The position numbers and the translations under genes were made by a program. The notes under the pieces were generated by a model. The model made no database searches and was not told the DNA's origin. It worked only from the letters and a program-made list of their open reading frames with translations. This document shows positions 9,086 through 16,702 of a stretch of 64,000 bases of DNA, in pieces. Position 1 is the stretch's first letter, and each line of letters opens with the position of its first letter. The stretch is taken from NCBI GenBank assembly GCA_012719415.1, contig JAAYAK010000072.1, positions 62,001 through 126,000 of the forward strand, written 5' to 3'. This DNA comes from Syntrophorhabdus sp. (GTDB taxonomy: Bacteria; Desulfobacterota; Syntrophorhabdia; Syntrophorhabdales; Syntrophorhabdaceae).

Positions 9086-11362
9086 ATGAAGGACGATCTC
9101 AATATCGTAGGCAAAAGGGTTGTGCGAAGCGATTCACTCGCGAAGGTGACAGGCGAGGCACGCTATACGGCCGATCTCACGTTCCCGGGCATGCTCGTGG
9201 CAAAGGTCTTGAGGAGCCCCTATCCCCACGCGAAGATCGCGGGCATCGACGTCTCGAAGGCCCTCAAGGTGCCCGGCGTCAGGGCCGCCATCAGCGGTTT
9301 CGATTCCTATGGTGTAAAATGGGGTGTTTTCCGGTATACTCAGGACCATGCCATGCTCCACACCGACAAGGTGCGGTACATCGGCGAGGATGTCGCGGCA
9401 GTGGCTGCCGTCGACGAGGAGACAGCGATGGAGGCCCTCTCCCGCATCAAGGTGGATTACGAGCCCCTTCCTGCCGTTTACGACCCCATGGAATCCATGA
9501 AGGACGGCGCGCCGCAGATCCATGAGGAGTACAAGAACAACATCAATATCCATATACATATCGATGTCGGCGAGGTTGACAGGGCCATGGAAAAGGCATA
9601 CCTCGTCCGGGAGGACACCTTCAGGGCGGCCGGCGAGGCCTATGCCATGATGGAACCCTACGCCGTCGTCGCCTCTTTCAAGAGCGGATATCTCGATCTT
9701 TACATGCCGAACGCGGGACCGCATGTCCGGGCCAAGGCGCTGTCGAACATGCTCAAGCTGCCCCTCAACAGGGTACGCATCCGCCATATCAACTCCGGCG
9801 GGGCCTTCGGAGGGCGTTCCGAGGTGGCACCCGGTGACCTTGTGGCGTCGCTTCTCGCCATCAAGTCCGGCAGACCCGTGAAGCTCGTCCTCTCCCGCGA
9901 GGAGAATGCCACGAGTTCGCGTCAGGTCCACGACATCATCGCCACCGTGAAGACGGGCATGAAGAAGGACGGCACCATCCTTGCCAAGGACTACAAGGTG
10001 ATATACGACGGCGGCGCCTACAGTTCCACGGGGCCCATCGCCACGTCCATACCTTTCTATGTCTATGAAGAATGCTACCGTTTCCCGAACGTCCGGTACA
10101 ACGGCTACAGGGTGTTCACGAACAAGGGTATCCGCGGGATGTACGGCTGCCATGGCCGGGCCTTTCTTGCGGGCAATGAGGCTCAGATGGACGTGATGGC
10201 GAAGGAGCTTGGCCTCGACCCTGTGGGTGTGCGCCTTAAGAATGGCCTCAAGCCCGGCGAGATGACGGCGACGAAGTCGAAGATCACGAGCTGCGGCCTC
10301 AAGGAGACCATAACGACCGCCTCGGAGAAGACCAATTTCAGGAAGAGATGGGCGAAACCCTCGCGGCTCAAAGGTGTGGGCATGGGATGCGTCGCCATCA
10401 TGTGCGGTTTTCCCATGGGGTTCCGGTCGGGCTCGTCCTGCTACGTCAAGATCAACGATGACGGACAGGCGACGCTCGTGACGGGGCTCGTCGATAACGG
10501 GCAGGGAAATGAATCGATGGTGATCCAGGTGGCCTCCGAGGTCCTCGGGATACCCATGAAAGACATCAACCTCGTGAACGCGGACACGGAAGTGACGAAC
10601 CTCGACCCAGGCGCCTATTCACAGGCCGCCGCCTTCGTGGGGGCCAACGCCGTGCGGGTTGCCTGCGAGAACGCCCGCGGGAAGATCGTCGCCATCGCGG
10701 CGGAAAAACTGAAAGTGAAGGTGAAAGACATCGGCCTCAAGGACGGTGCCGCCTATTCGCTGAAGAACCCCGACAAGAAGATGCCCATATCCTGGGTGGT
10801 GCGCGAGGCTTTCTTCAGAGGAGAACCAATCACGGGAACAGGCTCGTTCTTTCCAAACATCGATTTCGAGAGGGAGTGGGTGACGAGGCCCTGGGGCCAG
10901 ATGGCGGGGACCTTCTCCTTCGGGACCTCCGTCGCGGAGGTGAGTATTGACGGTGAGACGGGCAAGATCACAATGCCCCGCTTCACCTCGGCCCATGATT
11001 GCGGGCGGCCCATAAACCCGATGGCCGTCGAGGGCCAGATGGAAGGCTCCATACAACAGGCGGGGGTGGCGGCCATTACCGAAGGGAACCTGTGGGACGG
11101 GGGGCATCTGCTTAACCCCAACCTCCTCGAGTACAAGGTCCCCCTGGCGTGCGACATGCCTGATATGGACACGATCATAGTGAGCTCACGGGACCCCGCC
11201 GGACCTTTCGGCGCCAAGGAAGGGGGCCTCACGGTGCGCATGAACGCTTACAGCGCAGTGGCGTGCGCCGTCGCGAACGCCACGGGCGAGCTGTTCAGCG
11301 AACTGCCTCTGACGCCGGACAGGGTGATGAGCATGCTGGAACGAAAGAAGGGGGTGAAGTGA
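9086..11362 (+). CDS. 4-hydroxybenzoyl-CoA reductase-like molybdopterin-binding subunit (HcrA-like)
   Basis: This is the large catalytic subunit of the second molybdenum hydroxylase. It shows the hammerhead domain, GGAFGGRSEVAP near residue 237, GMYGCHGRAFLA near 352 and VDNGQGNES near 471. Its FAD partner carries the cysteine insert of 4-hydroxybenzoyl-CoA reductases, which remove the phenolic hydroxyl of 4-hydroxybenzoyl-CoA reductively. At the C-terminus the usual GAKExxEG or GAKGxGE segment reads GAKEGGLT, so the conserved catalytic Glu appears to be missing. It may act on another substrate or have altered chemistry. It overlaps the next gene by one base in TGATG. Confidence 0.85.
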   Translation: MKDDLNIVGKRVVRSDSLAKVTGEARYTADLTFPGMLVAKVLRSPYPHAKIAGIDVSKALKVPGVRAAISGFDSYGVKWGVFRYTQDHAMLHTDKVRYIGEDVAAVAAVDEETAMEALSRIKVDYEPLPAVYDPMESMKDGAPQIHEEYKNNINIHIHIDVGEVDRAMEKAYLVREDTFRAAGEAYAMMEPYAVVASFKSGYLDLYMPNAGPHVRAKALSNMLKLPLNRVRIRHINSGGAFGGRSEVAPGDLVASLLAIKSGRPVKLVLSREENATSSRQVHDIIATVKTGMKKDGTILAKDYKVIYDGGAYSSTGPIATSIPFYVYEECYRFPNVRYNGYRVFTNKGIRGMYGCHGRAFLAGNEAQMDVMAKELGLDPVGVRLKNGLKPGEMTATKSKITSCGLKETITTASEKTNFRKRWAKPSRLKGVGMGCVAIMCGFPMGFRSGSSCYVKINDDGQATLVTGLVDNGQGNESMVIQVASEVLGIPMKDINLVNADTEVTNLDPGAYSQAAAFVGANAVRVACENARGKIVAIAAEKLKVKVKDIGLKDGAAYSLKNPDKKMPISWVVREAFFRGEPITGTGSFFPNIDFEREWVTRPWGQMAGTFSFGTSVAEVSIDGETGKITMPRFTSAHDCGRPINPMAVEGQMEGSIQQAGVAAITEGNLWDGGHLLNPNLLEYKVPLACDMPDMDTIIVSSRDPAGPFGAKEGGLTVRMNAYSAVACAVANATGELFSELPLTPDRVMSMLERKKGVK

Positions 11363-12312
11363 TGATCCTGCCACAGTTTGAATACAAGAGAGCACGGAGC
11401 GTGGCCGACGCGGTTACCCTCTACAAGAAAGAGAAAGGAAAAGCGATCTATCTCGCGGGGGGAACGGACCTCATCCCCCTCGTGAAGCTGAGGCTGCAGG
11501 CGCCGAAGGCGGTCATCGACCTGAAAGGAATAGAGGACTTGAGGATCATGGCCTCCCGCGGTGGGTCCCTTGTGGTGGGCGCCAACGTTACCCTCTTCGA
11601 CCTCAAGAAGGACCCCGTGATAGCAGCGCACTTTCCCGCTCTCGTCGAGTCCCTCGATGCCACGGCCTGTGAGACACTCCAGATGCGCGGAACTCTGGGC
11701 GGCAATATTCTCCAGGGTACGCGCTGCCTTGAGTACAACCAGTCCCTTGAATGGCGGCAAGCGCGGGGCTTCTGTTTCAAGATGGGTGGAAAGCAATGCA
11801 ACGTCGTCAAAGGCGCGAAGGCGTGTTTCGCGAATTACTGCAGTGATAATGCCCCGGCGCTCATCAGCCTCGGGGCGCAGGTGAGGCTCACGGGCCCCGG
11901 CGGGGAGCGCACCGTGAAGCTGGAAAGCCTTTTTACCGGGGATGCCAGGGCACCTTTTGCCATGGAGGGGGGCGAGGTGCTGACGCACATACTTATCCCT
12001 CTCAAGAAGACAAAGGGGGCCTACGAGAAACTGCGTGTCCGCGAGTCCATGGACTACCCGCTTGTCGGCGCCGCCGTGTCCGTCATCGACGGGAAGGCAA
12101 GGATCTGTGTGGGCGGCGTGGGTGGAGCCCCCCGCCTTTATGTCCTCGGGGATATCAGGGATGCCGCCTCCGTCAGGGAGTTGGCCGAAAAGGCGTCCGC
12201 TGACGCGAAGCCGGTGGCGAACGCGACAGTCTCGCCTTCCTATCGGAAGAAGATGGTGGGTACCCTGATCAGGCGGGCCGTCAAAAGAACTCTTGCGGAG
12301 GGTAAGCGATGA
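11362..12312 (+). CDS. 4-hydroxybenzoyl-CoA reductase-like FAD subunit with 4Fe-4S insert (HcrB-like)
   Basis: This is the FAD subunit of the second hydroxylase. The FAD loops AGGTDLIPL and TLGGNILQ are present. After the second loop there is an insert with cysteines in TRCLEYNQS, GFCFKMGG, KQCNVV and KACFANYC. This pattern matches the extra 4Fe-4S cluster site of the 4-hydroxybenzoyl-CoA reductase beta subunit, which lets electrons flow inward from ferredoxin. The start ATG shares a base with the previous TGA, so translation is probably coupled. The 2Fe-2S subunit gene overlaps its end. Confidence 0.88.
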   Translation: MILPQFEYKRARSVADAVTLYKKEKGKAIYLAGGTDLIPLVKLRLQAPKAVIDLKGIEDLRIMASRGGSLVVGANVTLFDLKKDPVIAAHFPALVESLDATACETLQMRGTLGGNILQGTRCLEYNQSLEWRQARGFCFKMGGKQCNVVKGAKACFANYCSDNAPALISLGAQVRLTGPGGERTVKLESLFTGDARAPFAMEGGEVLTHILIPLKKTKGAYEKLRVRESMDYPLVGAAVSVIDGKARICVGGVGGAPRLYVLGDIRDAASVRELAEKASADAKPVANATVSPSYRKKMVGTLIRRAVKRTLAEGKR

Positions 12313-12779
12313 AGACGATGAAGGTCAGTTTCAATGTGAACAACGAGGATGTCACCCTTGACGTGAAACCCTACGAAACCCTTCTCGAAACGCTTCGCGA
12401 GCGACTGTTCCTGACCGGCGCGAAGGATGCCTGTGGTCTGGGCTCATGCGGCGCCTGCACGGTGATCGTGAACGGGATACCGCTGAGGTCGTGCCTTGTC
12501 CTGACGCCTGAGGTGGAGGGAGCCACGATCACGACAGTGGAAGGCCTAAGAGAGGAGGGGAGACTCCACCCGCTGCAGGAGACGTTCATGGAGAAGGGGG
12601 CCATCCAATGCGGCTTTTGCACCTCGGGTATGATAATGACTGCAAAGGCCCTCCTCGACAGGAACAAGAAGCCTTCGAAGAAGGAGATCGTCACGACAAT
12701 ATCCTCCAATATCTGCCGCTGCACGGGCTACAAGAAGATAGTCGAAGCAGTGGAAGAGGCGGCCAAGAGGATGGCCTAA
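12309..12779 (+). CDS. 4-hydroxybenzoyl-CoA reductase-like 2Fe-2S subunit (HcrC-like)
   Basis: This 156-residue electron-transfer subunit carries two 2Fe-2S clusters: GLGSCGACTVIVNG near residue 44 with RSCLVL, and QCGFCTSGM with NICRCTGYKK. The ATG overlaps the stop of the FAD subunit gene by four bases (ATGA), so the three subunits form one operon in the order large, FAD, 2Fe-2S. The first hydroxylase in this window has the order FAD, 2Fe-2S, large. Length and motifs are normal. A palindrome and a terminator-like hairpin follow the stop codon. Confidence 0.92.
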   Translation: MKTMKVSFNVNNEDVTLDVKPYETLLETLRERLFLTGAKDACGLGSCGACTVIVNGIPLRSCLVLTPEVEGATITTVEGLREEGRLHPLQETFMEKGAIQCGFCTSGMIMTAKALLDRNKKPSKKEIVTTISSNICRCTGYKKIVEAVEEAAKRMA

Positions 12780-12812
12780 AGCGGTTTAAACCGCTTGAAC
12801 CGCTTGAGCGTT
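12780..12812. repeat. Palindrome and short period-9 repeat abutting the hcrC-like stop codon
   Basis: Immediately after the TAA at 12777-12779 lies the perfect 16-base palindrome AGCGGTTTAAACCGCT at 12780-12795. It is followed by further partial copies of a nine-base unit of the form CGCTTGAAC. The array type resembles the longer 9-base arrays at 34.5 kb and 48.7 kb. Confidence 0.6.
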
Positions 12813-12823
12813 AAAAGACATCG

Positions 12824-12867
12824 CAGGTCCTGTGGGTCGGATGTGTCCTATGGGACCTGTGCTTTTT
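12824..12867 (+). terminator. Probable intrinsic terminator after the HBCR-like operon
   Basis: CAGGTCC at 12824-12830 can pair with GGACCTG at 12853-12859, and a run of five T follows at 12863-12867. It lies between the 2Fe-2S subunit gene and the MoaD-like gene, so the MoaD-like gene may have its own promoter in the AT-rich stretch at 12868-12905. Confidence 0.5.
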
Positions 12868-12918
12868 CCTCGTAATGTTGTATATTATTAACTGTATTGG
12901 CTGTATGGAGGTGCGACG

Positions 12919-13212
12919 ATGAAGATCAGGGTGAAAGTTGATTCGAACCTTCGGATCAAGAACGTTTTTGAGCCCCCGCTCGAACTGGAGATGAGTCAGG
13001 ACGAGAACACCCTGAAGGATGTTCTCGGCAAACTTTCCGAGCGGTATCCCTACCTGAGGTTCCTGGAGAAAGGGGAGATGGGCGATGACCTTCACCACCT
13101 GTATCTCAATGGAGAAAGCCATTTTTCATTCCCCGAGGGCCTGAACAGAAAGATCACCGAAGGCGACACGGTCCGCGTGGACGCCTACATGGACCCCCTG
13201 GCAGGGGGATAA
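12919..13212 (+). CDS. MoaD/ThiS-family sulfur carrier protein
   Basis: This 97-residue protein has the beta-grasp ubiquitin-like form of MoaD and ThiS, and it ends in DPLAGG. The terminal Gly-Gly is the site that is adenylated and thiocarboxylated by a MoeB/ThiF-type enzyme. GGAGG at 12907-12911 precedes the ATG. MoaD donates sulfur for molybdopterin synthesis, which fits a position behind two molybdenum hydroxylase sets. A ThiF/MoeB-type protein that could activate it is encoded at 21680. It could instead serve another sulfur transfer, so the MoaD role is probable but not certain. Confidence 0.8.
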   Translation: MKIRVKVDSNLRIKNVFEPPLELEMSQDENTLKDVLGKLSERYPYLRFLEKGEMGDDLHHLYLNGESHFSFPEGLNRKITEGDTVRVDAYMDPLAGG

Positions 13213-13216
13213 AAAC

Positions 13217-13322
13217 GGTTCAAGAGTTCAAGGGTTCAAAGGTTCAAGGGATTAGAGACGGTTCCGGGTTCGGGAGTTCGGGCTCTTTCTCTTGAACTTT
13301 TGAACCCTTGAACTCTTGAACT
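13217..13322. repeat. Inverted pair of period-8 arrays (GTTCAARR type) between convergent genes
   Basis: The left arm is four 8-base units at 13217-13248 (GGTTCAAG, AGTTCAAG, GGTTCAAA, GGTTCAAG). The right arm is four units at 13289-13320 (CTCTTGAA, CTTTTGAA, CCCTTGAA, CTCTTGAA). The arms are reverse complements with only C/T differences, which still allow G-U pairing. The middle at 13261-13283 also repeats with period 8 (GTTCGGGA type). The right arm runs into the stop codon of the minus-strand methyltransferase gene. The array may serve as a bidirectional terminator. Confidence 0.85.
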
Positions 13323-13914
13323 ATTTTCTCAGTAGTATCCACAACCCCCCTTCGGTAACAACATCGACTCCTTCGGTTATGCCTGCCGATTCGAGGTCTT
13401 TGCGTATCTCGTCGACGGTGGTCTCTTTCTTCCCTATGAGGTAATTGAGTTCCCGTGAGCAGTTCGCGAGGGGGCGGATGATCTCCGGGGGTGTGTACTT
13501 GCCGAAGCCCCCGCCCACGAAGGCCGTCCCGCCGGGTCTGAGGACGCGGAGGATGGCCCGGTGGTCGACCTTGAACAGTGACGGGAAGAACAAGGCCCCT
13601 CTAAAGACGAGAAGGTCGATGGTGTCGTCCTCGATACCGCAGAGGTCCGGCGACGTCCCGATAATGTCGACCGCGTCCCCCATGCTTCGTTTTTCTATCT
13701 CTCTCGTGTAAAAGGTGTAGAGACCGCGAGGGAAGGAAGCTATGCGAAAGGAACTCCCGATCCCCTGCCTGACAAGATCGTATATAACGCCGCAAAAGGG
13801 GCCGACCTCGAGTACGGACCCGTCCGCACGGCCATAGACGTCCCCGATATGACGTGCCAGATGTGGATAGACTGTCTCCCAGAGGATGTTGATCTCGCAG
13901 ATGAGGGACAACAT
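13321..13914 (-). CDS. Class I SAM-dependent methyltransferase-like protein
   Basis: This 197-residue protein looks like a small Rossmann-fold methyltransferase. A glycine-containing SAM motif is seen as VLEVGPFCGVIYDL near residues 35-48, an acidic turn GIEDDTIDLLVFRGALFF near 95, and the post-motif LRVLRPGGTAFVGGGFG near 123. The substrate is unknown. The ATG at 13914 has no clear ribosome binding site. The next in-frame stop upstream is at about 13963-13965, and only CTG is available between. The 3' end abuts the repeat array, which it shares with the convergent MoaD-like gene. Confidence 0.65.
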   Translation of the reverse strand: MLSLICEINILWETVYPHLARHIGDVYGRADGSVLEVGPFCGVIYDLVRQGIGSSFRIASFPRGLYTFYTREIEKRSMGDAVDIIGTSPDLCGIEDDTIDLLVFRGALFFPSLFKVDHRAILRVLRPGGTAFVGGGFGKYTPPEIIRPLANCSRELNYLIGKKETTVDEIRKDLESAGITEGVDVVTEGGLWILLRK

Positions 13915-14029
13915 GTCGTGAAGTATACCAGACAGATGCGGGAGAGGTCCATCTTTTGAAAATCAGGACAAATGATGCTCGCTGTGATATTCTATCATCC
14001 TCTCTGATCACACGGAGGAAAACGGCGCC

Positions 14030-16699
14030 ATGGGCGATATAAGAAAAATGCTGAACCCTGCCACCGTTGCGCTGATAGGAGCGACGGAAAGGGAGGGGTC
14101 TATCGGGAGGCGTATTCTCGAGAACCTGCTGACCTCAGGGGACCGGAAGGTGCTGCCTGTCAACCCCGGCCGAAGGACTGCGCTGGGAATGGAATGTGTT
14201 GCCAGCGTGTCGGACGTCGACGGGGAGATAGATCTCGCCGTTGTCGCCGTGCCGGCCGCGGGTGTGCCCCAGGTCGTGGACGAGTGTGGCAGGAGAGGCG
14301 TGCAGGGAGCCATCGTCGTGTCTTCCGGTTTCCGGGAGGCGGGAGAAGACGGCAAGATGCTGGAGAGGGAGCTTTTCAAGGCAAAAGAGAGATATGGGAT
14401 CAGGATCGTGGGCCCCAATTGCCTGGGTATCATGATACCTGCCGCCAATCTGAACGCCACATTTCTGAAGATCCGTCCCGAAACGGGGAACATCGCCTTT
14501 CTGTCGCAGAGCGGGGCACTGGGTGATGCCATCATGGACTGGGGGACGAGCAACCATGTGGGGTTCAGCATGTTTGCGTCCCTCGGTTCAATGGTCGATG
14601 TCGACTTTGCCGATCTCATCGATTATCTCTCGGACGATTACGCGACGCGGAGCATCATGCTTTACATGGAACGCGTGGGGACAGCCAAAAAGTTCATGAG
14701 CGCGGCACGCATATTCGCACGGACGAAACCGATCGTCGTGCTGAAGCCCGGACGTTTTGGAGGGAGCGCGCGGGCGGTTGAATCACACACCGGTGAGGTG
14801 ATCGGCGACGACAGGGTGTACTGCGCGGCGTTCAAGCGCGCCGGGATTGTTCGGGTAAAAGAGATCGCCGATCTTTTTGATACTTCCCGGGTGCTGGTAT
14901 CGCGAACAATGCCCAGGGGCGCACGCCTCGCCATTGTTACCAACGCGGGTGGTGTCGGCATCATTGCCACCGACACGCTCATGGAACTCGAGGGACAGAT
15001 AGCGGAATTGTCCGAGCAGAGCATCGGCAGGCTTGATGGCATTCTGCCCGGGGATTGGAGCAAGGGAAACCCCGTCGATATCGTGGGCGACGCCGACCTT
15101 TCGCGATATACCGGGGCCATTGAGATCTGCATGTCCGATGAGGGTGTCGATGGAATCCTCGTGGTGTACACTCCCCGCGCGGAAGTGGAGCCCCTGAACC
15201 TTGCGGAAGCGTTGCTCGACCTGTCCCGCCGGTCCAACAAGCCGTTGATCGTGGTATGGATGGCGGGTACTCTGGCCGAAAGAGGCAGGGATGTGCTCAT
15301 CGAGAACAACGTACCCGTTTACCGGACACCGGAAGAGGCGGTCAAGGCCTATATGTACATGCATCAATACCGGAAGAACATAGAAATGCTTTACGAGATA
15401 CCCGAGGACATCTCGCCCGGTCAGTCACGATTGAACAATTATCAAAAGGCCATAATCAAGAACTGTCTCAGGGAAGGGACCACGACCCTTACCATGGAGC
15501 AGTCCGTCTCCCTTCTCAAGAATTATGGAATTCCCTTTCCGCCGACATCATTTCCCAGGAGTGTCGATGAAGCTGTTCGCGTGGCGGAGGGGATGGGGTT
15601 TCCCGTATTGGTCAAGGTCAGAGCCGGGGGAAGGCCCGGTGCGGGCAAATCGTTTCCCGGTATTGCCTCCCGTCAGGCCCTCCTTGAGGCCCTCCGCGGG
15701 ATTCAGGGAGAAGGCGGCCAGGGATCGCGTTCGACGGACATCCCGGAAGTGATGCTCCAGAAAACGGTTCGTGGGAAGACGGGGGAATGGTTTTTGAGCA
15801 CCAGGAGGGACAGTGAGTTTGGTTCCACCATCTTTCTCTTCCCCACCTTCAGCGACGATGTGCCCGGCGCCAGGTCCGTCGCGGCCTTGCCTCCCCTGAA
15901 CCAGACGCTTGCAAAGATATTCCTGGAAGACGCAGGCGTGCAGGAGGCCCTTCGGAAACAGGAGCATGTGGAGGTTCAGTCGCTCGTGAGGCAGTTCGAG
16001 GTGCTCTGTGTCAATTTCGCGTGCCTGGTCGTTGATTTCCCCGAGATCCTTACGATCGGGGCCGGTCCTATCGTGATCGATGACGGCGGTGTTTGCATGA
16101 CCGACGCGGTGATCGGTCTCGACGGCGGGTTTTCCGCGCAACCTGCACGCTATTACTCCCATCTCGTGATAACCCCCTATCCCACCCAGTACGTCACGCC
16201 CTGGACGTTGAGGGACGGTACGGATGTCGTCATACGTCCCATACGCCCCGAGGACGAGCCGTTGACTCGCGAAATGCTTGCCCGGACCTCCGAGGAAGCC
16301 TTGAGGGTGCGGTTCTTTTCTTCCGTCAAGGTGCAGGAAATACCGCACAGCACGCTGATGAGGTTCTGCAACGTCGACTACGACCGGGAGGTTGCCCTGG
16401 TGGCGGAAACCAGGGAAGGAGAGGGCAAAAGCATCGTGGGAGGAGGGCGGCTCATCATCGAGCCCGATCTCAAGCGGGCGCAATTCGCGGTCCTCGTGCA
16501 TGACAGTCTCCACGGCAAAGGTCTGGGCGAGAAATTTCTCGATATGCTCATAGGGATCGCCCAGGAGAGGGGCCTCGAGGCCATTTACGGGATAGTTCTC
16601 ACCGAGAACGAGAAGATGCTGCGGCTTTGCAAGAAAATGGGTTTCGTATCAATGCGGCTGCCCGATGGGATCACCCGGGTGGAGATGGCATTGAATTGA
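14030..16699 (+). CDS. Pat-like protein: NDP-forming acyl-CoA synthetase domains fused to a GNAT acetyltransferase
   Basis: The order is CoA-binding domain (about residues 5-130, GATEREGSIGRR), succinyl-CoA ligase-like domains (to about 460), an ATP-grasp-like region (about 485-700), and a C-terminal GNAT domain (about 720-889). The alpha-type phosphohistidine is present in ESHTGEVIG near residue 250. The ATP-grasp part lacks the usual HKTDxGG histidine motif and reads VRAGGRPGAGKSF there. The GNAT acetyl-CoA loop HGKGLG is intact. This resembles the protein lysine acetyltransferase Pat, whose synthetase part is inactive, more than an energy-conserving synthetase. A likely target is acetyl-CoA synthetase at 46493. 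Confidence 0.8.
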   Translation: MGDIRKMLNPATVALIGATEREGSIGRRILENLLTSGDRKVLPVNPGRRTALGMECVASVSDVDGEIDLAVVAVPAAGVPQVVDECGRRGVQGAIVVSSGFREAGEDGKMLERELFKAKERYGIRIVGPNCLGIMIPAANLNATFLKIRPETGNIAFLSQSGALGDAIMDWGTSNHVGFSMFASLGSMVDVDFADLIDYLSDDYATRSIMLYMERVGTAKKFMSAARIFARTKPIVVLKPGRFGGSARAVESHTGEVIGDDRVYCAAFKRAGIVRVKEIADLFDTSRVLVSRTMPRGARLAIVTNAGGVGIIATDTLMELEGQIAELSEQSIGRLDGILPGDWSKGNPVDIVGDADLSRYTGAIEICMSDEGVDGILVVYTPRAEVEPLNLAEALLDLSRRSNKPLIVVWMAGTLAERGRDVLIENNVPVYRTPEEAVKAYMYMHQYRKNIEMLYEIPEDISPGQSRLNNYQKAIIKNCLREGTTTLTMEQSVSLLKNYGIPFPPTSFPRSVDEAVRVAEGMGFPVLVKVRAGGRPGAGKSFPGIASRQALLEALRGIQGEGGQGSRSTDIPEVMLQKTVRGKTGEWFLSTRRDSEFGSTIFLFPTFSDDVPGARSVAALPPLNQTLAKIFLEDAGVQEALRKQEHVEVQSLVRQFEVLCVNFACLVVDFPEILTIGAGPIVIDDGGVCMTDAVIGLDGGFSAQPARYYSHLVITPYPTQYVTPWTLRDGTDVVIRPIRPEDEPLTREMLARTSEEALRVRFFSSVKVQEIPHSTLMRFCNVDYDREVALVAETREGEGKSIVGGGRLIIEPDLKRAQFAVLVHDSLHGKGLGEKFLDMLIGIAQERGLEAIYGIVLTENEKMLRLCKKMGFVSMRLPDGITRVEMALN

Positions 16700-16702
16700 T
16701 CC

